This document shows positions 53,480-61,113 of a stretch of 64,000 nucleotides of DNA, piece after piece. The stretch spans positions 186,001 through 250,000 of the forward strand of contig NZ_JACAIS010000010.1 of the NCBI RefSeq assembly GCF_030325625.1. Reading direction: 5' to 3'. The notes below the pieces were generated by a model. That model was not told the origin of the DNA and did no database searches. It saw only the letters and a program-made list of their open reading frames with translations. How positions within the stretch are numbered: the first letter of the stretch is position 1; each line of letters opens with the position of its first letter. Source of the stretch: Sphingobacterium sp. N143 (GTDB lineage: Bacteria; Bacteroidota; Bacteroidia; Sphingobacteriales; Sphingobacteriaceae). The position numbers and the translations under genes were made by a program.

Positions 53480-54505
53480 CTACTTTTTGATTGGTGTAAA
53501 CGTTTCCATTTTTACTCCTCTGTCGCGCATGACCAAGGTATCCCTGCTGGTGACGGTCATCTGGGGCATATTAATGGAATAAGATAAGTATAAGGCATCA
53601 CGGTCGGCATTCCCCCAACTGTTCTTTTCTCCCCGCTTAACAAATCTGCCACTGCCGCTGGCGGTAATCCCCGAGCTTGCCGAGCTGATACTACAGTTGT
53701 TGTCATCGTCAAAGATCAACATCAGGTTGACGTTGAGGTCTACCTGATCTGTACCCTTAAAAGTCAATGGGAGAATCGATTTTTTGAGCGCTGCTGTACT
53801 GAGATTTTTTACTTCATCTTTTTCCACATAGGCTTGACGCCTAACAACGTTTTTTGTCAAGCTTCCATATCCTTCTTTGCCAGCGATCTGATCCGTACCG
53901 CGGCGCAGGTAATTGCCATGCCACGGATTGATATATTTGAGAGCATAAAAAATAAAATCCTTCGGTGTGACATCCCAGTCGGATGCAATTGCTCTATTGG
54001 GATTCGGCCAGGAAGTTCTACCGGAAAGGATGGAATCTGCATTGACGACCTTTGTCATCCTTAACGGCAAAACGTAATAAGTCTCGATAGATTTCGGGTC
54101 ATCAAAAAATGCATCGGTCAGCTGAACCTCCACGCCACCCGTTAAGCTGCCTTTTGGAATGTTGATCTGATTGCTGCTAAGTTCATAATAGTGGCTGGGC
54201 AAAGCCGTGATCGCTGCTCCGTTTTTGTAGCTAAGGCCGCTTGTGAGGCTGTTGTCAACAACAAAGTCTATCCGTATGTCTTTTTCGTTGGCATATACGC
54301 CAGCTGTCGTTGCCATGACTTTGACTTTATGTTGATTGTCCAGGCTGTTGTCAAAGATATCTTCCCCCAGAGTGACTGTCCTGACAGGAGTCTGATAAGC
54401 GAAGTATACAGATTGAAATTCAAAGTCCGGGAACTCCCAGTCGTTATTTTTGCAGGACGCCAGACTTACCAAAGTCATCGCGTATAGTAGATTGATCTTT
54501 TTCAT
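53480..54505 (-). CDS. XusE-like xylan-locus lipoprotein (DUF1735/DUF5627-type)
   Basis: 341 residues from ATG 54505; a TTG two codons upstream opens the frame. Lipobox cysteine in 'TLVSLASCKNNDWEFPDF'. The N-terminal half is a DUF1735-like beta-sandwich ('FVVDNSLTSGLSYKNGAAIT', 'YYELSSNQINIPKGSLTGGV'). The C-terminal half fits DUF5627 ('KYINPWHGNYLRRGTDQ', 'NVRL-like strands, VLNVNLML' region 'DLNVNLMLIFDDDNNCSISS'). Position between SusD and GH10 matches XusE, a proposed surface glycan-binding protein. Spaced 22 bases from the GH10 gene. Confidence 0.85.
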   Translation of the reverse strand: MKKINLLYAMTLVSLASCKNNDWEFPDFEFQSVYFAYQTPVRTVTLGEDIFDNSLDNQHKVKVMATTAGVYANEKDIRIDFVVDNSLTSGLSYKNGAAITALPSHYYELSSNQINIPKGSLTGGVEVQLTDAFFDDPKSIETYYVLPLRMTKVVNADSILSGRTSWPNPNRAIASDWDVTPKDFIFYALKYINPWHGNYLRRGTDQIAGKEGYGSLTKNVVRRQAYVEKDEVKNLSTAALKKSILPLTFKGTDQVDLNVNLMLIFDDDNNCSISSASSGITASGSGRFVKRGEKNSWGNADRDALYLSYSINMPQMTVTSRDTLVMRDRGVKMETFTPIKK

Positions 54506-54521
54506 CGTCAAAAGTTTATTG

Positions 54522-56276
54522 TTAGTTCCATCCCATGTTTTGTGTCAGATTGCTATATTTCAGTACTTCGCTGTAAGGAATGGGACCATGGTACATAAAG
54601 GGTTCATAAAGTCTATTTTCCACGGGGATCTCGGTATAGGTATTATTGCTGATACTGACTCCTTTTGCAGCAACATTGATATCCATTTTCCATCGGCGCA
54701 GATCCCAAAACCGAAACCCTTCAAAACAAAGCTCCAGCCGACGCTCGTTTTGGATGAGCTGCCGCATCTGATCCTTGTTGTTTTTTACCTGTTCCAGATA
54801 GGGGTCACCATTGGTCGTTCCTACACCTGCACGTTTCCGGATTGCTTTAATGATGTCATAAGCTGAGAAAGTAAAGGTCCCCATACCTGTAGGTCCCCAG
54901 GCTTCATTGGCGGCTTCGGCATAAGCTAAATAGATTTCTGTCATTCGTATACGAGCTGTGAAATGCATTTGCTGGGTAGAGGACGAAGGGTTTAAGTTGA
55001 CGTCCTGGCGTAGCAGCTTTTTCAGGTAATAGCCAGTCCGGGTCGATGTTTCGACCTTATTCAATCCGTCGTTGGTGGGGCTATTTGCTGAACTGTTGAT
55101 GACCGTATTGCTGACGCCCGCTGTAGCGCCGTTGACAATAATATAAGCTTTGAGCCTCGGATCTCTTTTGTCATAAGGATTTGTTTTGTTGTATCCCGAA
55201 TTTGCATCACTGATCGGGTAGCCATTTTCCATCGGAAAGGCATCGACCAGATTTTGAGTTGGATTGAGTCGCCCATTGCCGAATAATGTGGGTGGAAAAT
55301 GGTCTTGTTCCATGCTATTGCCATTACCTTTGTCTGTGCGCCATAATATCTCTGCGGGGTTTGCACCTGAAGCCAGACCGTCCACCATATCTTTATTGTA
55401 CCAGGTAAATCCCTTCGGATCGATACCGCCGGGTCCTCCCTTGGCCTGAATGACTTGTCCTGCATAGGTTGCAGCTTGTTCCCAGGTCGTTCCACTACCC
55501 TCACTATATGCTGGGCTTGCAGCGAGCAGTGCTGCTCTGGCGCGAATTGCCTGTGCGATGCGCTTGGTCATCCGCAGTTTAAAATTGGATCCGAATACTC
55601 GGTTGTAATCATCTTTATTGATGGTTCCTGCATATTTCGCCGGAACCTGACTATCGGCACTGATATCTTCGTAATCCATCGGCAGGAGTTCTTCAGCTTT
55701 CTTGATGTCTTCATATAACTGTTGCATGCATGCTTCGAATGGTGCTCTGCTATGGTTAAAGTCTGAATTAACGTTTTCGGGTTCAAGGAGAATCGGTACG
55801 CCAAGAATTTCGCCGTTAACGCTCTTACCGGCATGCGATTGCAGTAGGTAGAACATGAATAGGGCCCGGAGACCATAGGCTTCACCTTTCATCCGGTCAT
55901 TAAACAGGGCACTGATCTTGGGATCCAGCGCCCATTCCACTTTGTCGCTTAAGGATAAAAAGTTGTTTAGATATTGCATGGCTGCATAGCTATTGCGCCA
56001 TTGGTCAAAAGGATTGTTTATGCTTGTCCATTGTCCGGTTGCTGATTTAAGGAAACTATTGTTCTTATCGTTGCTCACTGCATTGTCTGTGGCGACATCA
56101 TCGAAGCTATAGCCGGGAACGCGGTTGTAGCCGTTTAACAGCAATCCTTGTGCATACAGGGGACGGCTATCGGCCGTCTCAATTTCAAGGTTATTTTCAA
56201 GTGCAGGCTCGAACATATCTTCACAGGATGAAAACAGCAGGCTGCTCATGATGGCTATGGTTAATATCTTTTTCAT
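54522..56276 (-). CDS. SusD/RagB-type surface lipoprotein (XusD-like)
   Basis: 584 residues. Lipobox cysteine in 'MSSLLFSSCEDMFEPALENN'. SusD core elements 'GEAYGLRALFMFYLLQSHAG', 'RIAQAIRARAALLAASPAYS' and the C-terminal 'NERRLELCFEGFRFWDLRRW'. It pairs with the SusC 24 bases upstream and binds xylan chains at the cell surface. Confidence 0.94.
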   Translation of the reverse strand: MKKILTIAIMSSLLFSSCEDMFEPALENNLEIETADSRPLYAQGLLLNGYNRVPGYSFDDVATDNAVSNDKNNSFLKSATGQWTSINNPFDQWRNSYAAMQYLNNFLSLSDKVEWALDPKISALFNDRMKGEAYGLRALFMFYLLQSHAGKSVNGEILGVPILLEPENVNSDFNHSRAPFEACMQQLYEDIKKAEELLPMDYEDISADSQVPAKYAGTINKDDYNRVFGSNFKLRMTKRIAQAIRARAALLAASPAYSEGSGTTWEQAATYAGQVIQAKGGPGGIDPKGFTWYNKDMVDGLASGANPAEILWRTDKGNGNSMEQDHFPPTLFGNGRLNPTQNLVDAFPMENGYPISDANSGYNKTNPYDKRDPRLKAYIIVNGATAGVSNTVINSSANSPTNDGLNKVETSTRTGYYLKKLLRQDVNLNPSSSTQQMHFTARIRMTEIYLAYAEAANEAWGPTGMGTFTFSAYDIIKAIRKRAGVGTTNGDPYLEQVKNNKDQMRQLIQNERRLELCFEGFRFWDLRRWKMDINVAAKGVSISNNTYTEIPVENRLYEPFMYHGPIPYSEVLKYSNLTQNMGWN

Positions 56277-56300
56277 TATTCTTGTCTTAAATATGCATGA

Positions 56301-59180
56301 TTAAAATAGCGCCTTCAGTCCCAGGTTGAAGAATCGCGTCTGTGGTGCCTGTCCGACATTTAACAGCATGGTTTCTTTTTCCTTGGCTATGGTCAGTAGG
56401 TTAGCTCCGTTGGCATATATTCCCAGTTCGTGTATAAACTTGGAATGGAACATACGTTTGGGGAAGTCATAAGATAGCTGCACTTTCGACAGGTTGATGC
56501 GATCGGTCTTATACAGCCAGAAATCTGAACTGCGAAAATTATTGTCACTATTGAAAGTGGTGAGACGCGGATAAGTTGCGGTTTCCTTGGTTGACTCTGT
56601 CCAGCGATTACGTACCACGACCGAATATTTGTCCTCGCCGTCTACCCAAAAGTAGGAGCTGTTTTTGAGTGCTTTGGCACCAAATTGTCCCGTTGCTGCA
56701 GCAAACAGTGTGAAGTTGTTCCATTTGACTGTTAGATTGGCACCTAATGTAAGTGGAGCACCGGCAAATCCAGCTTTACCTAAATAAACTTCGTCGCGTG
56801 TATCAATGGTGCCGTCCCCATTCTGATCTTTATACTTGATATCACCAGGCTTGACTTCACCGAATGAGGAAAATGGAGAATTGTCAATATCGGTCTGGCT
56901 GCTATAAAAGCCTTCATGCTGTAATCCCCAGATGGCATCCAGCGGCTTGCCAGTTCTGTTTTGATAAGCATACTGATAGAGTTCGTCTCTTTTTGCTGCG
57001 TTTGTGGTATAGTACATTCCATTGAAGCCCAAGGACACATATGCCTGATTGATGTGTTTGTTCAGATTGATTCCAAAATCAACTCCTCGTCGCTCGTCAT
57101 CGTTAAAATTCACATAAGGGAGATCCGAGTAAACCGGCCAATACGTCATAAAGTACATGGGGTATTGTGTTGAAGCCTGAACTAGGCCGCCACTCATCCG
57201 ATTAAGAAAGTATGAGGTACTGAATGTAATCAGGTTGTTGAAGAGGCCCCCTTCAAGGTTGATGTTGAATTCCTTACGTTTTGGAAATTTCATGTTCGGA
57301 TTGTCGCCTCTGCGCCGGTCGAAAGAGTGGACAAGCTGACCATCGTTCCAGCTATACCACGAGGCCTCGTTGTAGGTGTAATAGCCCTGATAGAGGTAAT
57401 AGTCAGTAATGTCCAGATCGGTGTTTAATATACCTGCCGAAACGGAAAATCTTAGATCGTTGACCACTTTGCTGTCAGCCAGAAAATGTTCCTCTGACAG
57501 ACGCCAGGCAAGTGCCAGGGTGGGAGATAGGGCTTGCCTATTGCCTTGCGGTAATTTTGCTGAATGACTGTAGGCGCTGCTGAAGTCAACATAATATTTA
57601 CCAGAATAGTTGTAGCCTAACTGTAGTCCAAGATTGGCATTACTGGTCTTGTGGTAGTTACCGGACGTACCGATCTGGAATGCGTTGGCCAGCAGGATTG
57701 CTGAAAGATGGTGTTTGGCGTCGTAAGTACGCGTAAAGTTCAGGGAGCCATTGAGACCGATTGTCTGCCTGTAGTTGCTGCCGCTTATATTTTGTACCCC
57801 AGACATCCTATCGTCGCCATATTTCGTGAGGCCACTGATCAGATCTTTTCCATCATAGGTATTCCATGAAACCTGATATACTGCATAGTTGTTGTTATAG
57901 GACTGATTATAATTTGACTGATAATCCACGGCAAGATTGGTTTTGAAAACGAGACCTTCCAGGATATTTTTCAGGTCGAAATTCAGGCCTGTGTTAAATT
58001 GGAACTGCCGGTTGTGATAACGGGTGTTTCCGCCAGCGTATATATTTGCAAACGCATTGGTCTGGTCCAGCTGGCTGCCTCCTAATAAGTATTTACCGTC
58101 GATGACAAAATTACTGTTGTTGACGTATACCAATGAATTGCTGTCCCCCGCTTCGATCATGTCTATAGGAATAAGAGGAGAGAAGCGGTGTGGTCTGCCG
58201 GTTGCGGCCGCACCCCAATAGTCTGCGTTGACGCCCTTGGAGATGTAAAAGCTGGCTGCAGCATCTACATTCAGCGAAATAAGGTCATTGACTTTGACGT
58301 CGATATTACCCCGCATACTAAATCTGTTGGCGCCGCCATTTTTTTTTGCTTCTCCAAAATTGAGCAACGAACCTTCCGACCAAAGGCCAAAATTGGTATA
58401 GTATTGCGCACGTTGATTACCGCCGGATATTTCGGCGGTGGCATCGTAGCGATTATAGTGGTTTTTAATGTATTCGGACGCGTAATAATCGATGTTGGGA
58501 TAACGGAAAGGGTTGATGCCGGCTGCATGCTGGTAGATGGTCTCGGCGTTATAAAGCGGGCTTAAACCATCATTTTGCCTAGCCTCGTTATATAAGGACA
58601 TGTACTCTGCCGAACCAAGGTATTGGGGGTAGCTGATCGCTGCGTGCATACCGCCGTTGGCCCTGATTTTTATTTGCTGGCCGCCAGCTTTACCCCGTTT
58701 GGTGGTGATATTGACGACGCCTTTGGCGGCACGGCTGCCATAGAGAGCGATGGCGTTGACGCCTTTGAGCACCGTGATCTGGTCGATTTCGGTGGGCATA
58801 ACGTTAGTGGCGTCGCGAGGGAAGCCATCTACCAAAACCAGGTAACCGCTCATACCCCAGATGTTGCCGTTGTACCCCAGAATAAAGGCGTCCAGATTTT
58901 CGAGGCTAAAGGTGCTGTAATTTTTGTCGAGCAGCTGGGGAATATCCATAACCTGCACATTGCCCATGAGGTCTTTTTTCGGTACTTTCCGGAACGCTAC
59001 CTGCACGAGTGCAGTGCTGTCGCTGCCAATCGTGTCCTGCTGGCCGGAGGCCGATATTCGCGTGAATTGGCTCTTATATGGTTCAGCGTTCAGTTCAATG
59101 GATGCTGCTGCCCTCGTGTTGTGGGCTATCGTGCAGCTTAATCCAAGACATAGTGCTATTCTTAATTTTTTGTACTTCAT
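56301..59180 (-). CDS. SusC-type TonB-dependent transporter lacking the N-terminal regulatory domain (XusC-like)
   Basis: 959 residues. Signal peptide to about 25 ('NTRAAASIEL'). There is no carboxypeptidase-like domain: from about residue 55 the chain goes directly into the plug. The TonB-box region reads 'TALVQVAFRKVPKKDLMGNV' instead of the usual VVVGYG form. Plug motifs 'GYLVLVDGFPRDATNVMPTE' and 'ITVLKGVNAIALYGSRAAKG' are normal, and the barrel ends 'RFFNLGLKALF'. It is the second SusC of the Xus operon. Confidence 0.93.
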   Translation of the reverse strand: MKYKKLRIALCLGLSCTIAHNTRAAASIELNAEPYKSQFTRISASGQQDTIGSDSTALVQVAFRKVPKKDLMGNVQVMDIPQLLDKNYSTFSLENLDAFILGYNGNIWGMSGYLVLVDGFPRDATNVMPTEIDQITVLKGVNAIALYGSRAAKGVVNITTKRGKAGGQQIKIRANGGMHAAISYPQYLGSAEYMSLYNEARQNDGLSPLYNAETIYQHAAGINPFRYPNIDYYASEYIKNHYNRYDATAEISGGNQRAQYYTNFGLWSEGSLLNFGEAKKNGGANRFSMRGNIDVKVNDLISLNVDAAASFYISKGVNADYWGAAATGRPHRFSPLIPIDMIEAGDSNSLVYVNNSNFVIDGKYLLGGSQLDQTNAFANIYAGGNTRYHNRQFQFNTGLNFDLKNILEGLVFKTNLAVDYQSNYNQSYNNNYAVYQVSWNTYDGKDLISGLTKYGDDRMSGVQNISGSNYRQTIGLNGSLNFTRTYDAKHHLSAILLANAFQIGTSGNYHKTSNANLGLQLGYNYSGKYYVDFSSAYSHSAKLPQGNRQALSPTLALAWRLSEEHFLADSKVVNDLRFSVSAGILNTDLDITDYYLYQGYYTYNEASWYSWNDGQLVHSFDRRRGDNPNMKFPKRKEFNINLEGGLFNNLITFSTSYFLNRMSGGLVQASTQYPMYFMTYWPVYSDLPYVNFNDDERRGVDFGINLNKHINQAYVSLGFNGMYYTTNAAKRDELYQYAYQNRTGKPLDAIWGLQHEGFYSSQTDIDNSPFSSFGEVKPGDIKYKDQNGDGTIDTRDEVYLGKAGFAGAPLTLGANLTVKWNNFTLFAAATGQFGAKALKNSSYFWVDGEDKYSVVVRNRWTESTKETATYPRLTTFNSDNNFRSSDFWLYKTDRINLSKVQLSYDFPKRMFHSKFIHELGIYANGANLLTIAKEKETMLLNVGQAPQTRFFNLGLKALF

Positions 59181-59207
59181 TTTTTTAACAATTAAATGAA
59201 AAGCCTG

Positions 59208-61103
59208 TTACCAACCCGGGTTCTGATAGAACTCGGCATACATATTGACATCTCTGACTTTTAGAGGTAGCCAGTAGTGCTTACTTGTGAATTTGCGTTC
59301 AAGAAGCAACTCTTCTTTGAGGTTGACCACATGGTTTTGCGATGGGTCTGTGTTATTGAATACTCCTGCACGGTCAAATGAAACTGACTTTTTTAACGTA
59401 TAAGGAGATTCGGTCAATAATAGCCAGCGCCGCAAGTCATTAAAGCGGTGGCCCTCAAAGGCTAGTTCGACAGCACGTTCTCTACGGAGCTCGGGCAGTA
59501 ATGACTCTACGGAAGTTAAGAACTTGGTATGCACGTGTCCCACCCCGGCACGGTCACGAACAACATTGATGGCATCCACCGCTGTTTTACTGTAATTTTC
59601 GGCTTTGCCGGTGGCCGAATTAAAAGCGATCATCGCTGATTCGGCATACATCAGATATACGTCTGATAAACGCATGTACGGTACATAAATATGAAGGTTT
59701 GTACCATAATTGTAGGCTTGGTCATACTTATTGGCTGTTATCGGAACAAATTTGCGGAGCACATAGCCTGTCTGGCTGCCAGACTGGATGTTGCGATAGC
59801 TTCCGCCGGTGTACAGGTTAGCATAACGATTGGCCTCGTCAGTCGTATTTCCCTGTACAACTTTTACGCCATCGAAGATAATATCCTTGTAGAAGCGCGG
59901 ATCCCGGTCCTTCCAGGGGTATTCGGCATTATAACCCGATTCGGCATCCGATCGCGTAATGTCTGTGATGGGCAAGCCGTTTTTCATACCGTAGTAGTCG
60001 ACATAATTTGCCGTCGGGATAAACTTAATGGCATCTCCATCGGAAACTACCAAAGGAATGTATTGCTTGCTGGTCCCGTAGTTGGATACCCATGCGTCAA
60101 TGTAAGGACCTCTGAATATGGCTTCAGTACTACCCGGCATGGCGAAATTCAGTCCCGTTGTGTAAAAGTTCAGGTGAATATTGGCCATGGGGACAAGAGC
60201 ATATTTTGTTTGTCCGTTCTCAATCAGGGTCAGTAATTCGCCAAATGCTTCAGCAGCTTTCTTACAGTATTCCGTGTGATAGGTTTTGCTTCCTGTAGAC
60301 TGAAAATTCATCAGCGGGCTTCCCGCCCATAGATAGTTCTTACCGAGGTAAGCCAAGGCCATGATTTTATTGATACGTAACTGGTTTTTACCCAGCGTAC
60401 GCTTTCCTGCAGTCGTATTGTCCCAGTCGATCGGCAACAGATTAGCGGCCTCCCTGAAATCGGCAGCTGCGAGGTCGGCACAGGCATGGTAGCTCAGCCT
60501 AGGTAGCCTCAGTTTCTCTGTACTCGGAAGTACATAATTGATGTATGGCATACCGCCAAAGTATTCCATCAGACGGTGGTGAAACCAGCCGCGGAAAAAT
60601 AGCAGCTGCCCTTTGATCAGATCCTTTTCTTCCTGGGTTGCCTCGGTGAGTTTGTCGAGGTTTTCCAAGCCTAGACTTATTTTTCTAAGCCCAAACCATG
60701 CTGCGCTCCAAAGGTCACGATAGGCGCGGTTGGCGAATACATCATCATTGTTTGTGGTAAAATCTCCCTGATCCATCCAGCCCGAGCCCCAACCATCAGA
60801 TTCTCTTTGCCAGCCCCAGAAATTGCCTTCGTCTATTTTGTGTACAAAATGATAATTGCCGGCTGTTGAAGTCATCTCGTCTTCGCCCCAGTTCCAGGAA
60901 TTTGTCCAGTAATTGTTGCTGAAGTTGACAACACAACTGTATAGTTCTTCTGTATAACCTTGAAAGTTGACAAAGTTTTTAAATGCTTCTTTGGGTGATA
61001 CATTGGACTGTTCTTCCTTGTCCAGATATTTTTTACAGGAGAGCAGAGAAGTAGAAGACCAAATGGCACCCGCTATAAAGATTACCTTGAAATATTTTTT
61101 CAT
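59208..61103 (-). CDS. SusD/RagB-type surface lipoprotein (XusB-like)
   Basis: 631 residues. Lipobox cysteine in 'STSLLSCKKYLDKEEQ'. SusD elements 'LLFFRGWFHHRLMEYFGGMP', 'INKIMALAYLGKNYLWAGSP' and C-terminal 'RRERAVELAFEGHRFNDLRR'. Lies 10 bases downstream of the XusA-like SusC and 27 bases upstream of the XusC-like SusC, all in one transcript. Confidence 0.94.
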   Translation of the reverse strand: MKKYFKVIFIAGAIWSSTSLLSCKKYLDKEEQSNVSPKEAFKNFVNFQGYTEELYSCVVNFSNNYWTNSWNWGEDEMTSTAGNYHFVHKIDEGNFWGWQRESDGWGSGWMDQGDFTTNNDDVFANRAYRDLWSAAWFGLRKISLGLENLDKLTEATQEEKDLIKGQLLFFRGWFHHRLMEYFGGMPYINYVLPSTEKLRLPRLSYHACADLAAADFREAANLLPIDWDNTTAGKRTLGKNQLRINKIMALAYLGKNYLWAGSPLMNFQSTGSKTYHTEYCKKAAEAFGELLTLIENGQTKYALVPMANIHLNFYTTGLNFAMPGSTEAIFRGPYIDAWVSNYGTSKQYIPLVVSDGDAIKFIPTANYVDYYGMKNGLPITDITRSDAESGYNAEYPWKDRDPRFYKDIIFDGVKVVQGNTTDEANRYANLYTGGSYRNIQSGSQTGYVLRKFVPITANKYDQAYNYGTNLHIYVPYMRLSDVYLMYAESAMIAFNSATGKAENYSKTAVDAINVVRDRAGVGHVHTKFLTSVESLLPELRRERAVELAFEGHRFNDLRRWLLLTESPYTLKKSVSFDRAGVFNNTDPSQNHVVNLKEELLLERKFTSKHYWLPLKVRDVNMYAEFYQNPGW

Positions 61104-61113
61104 AATAATTTGA

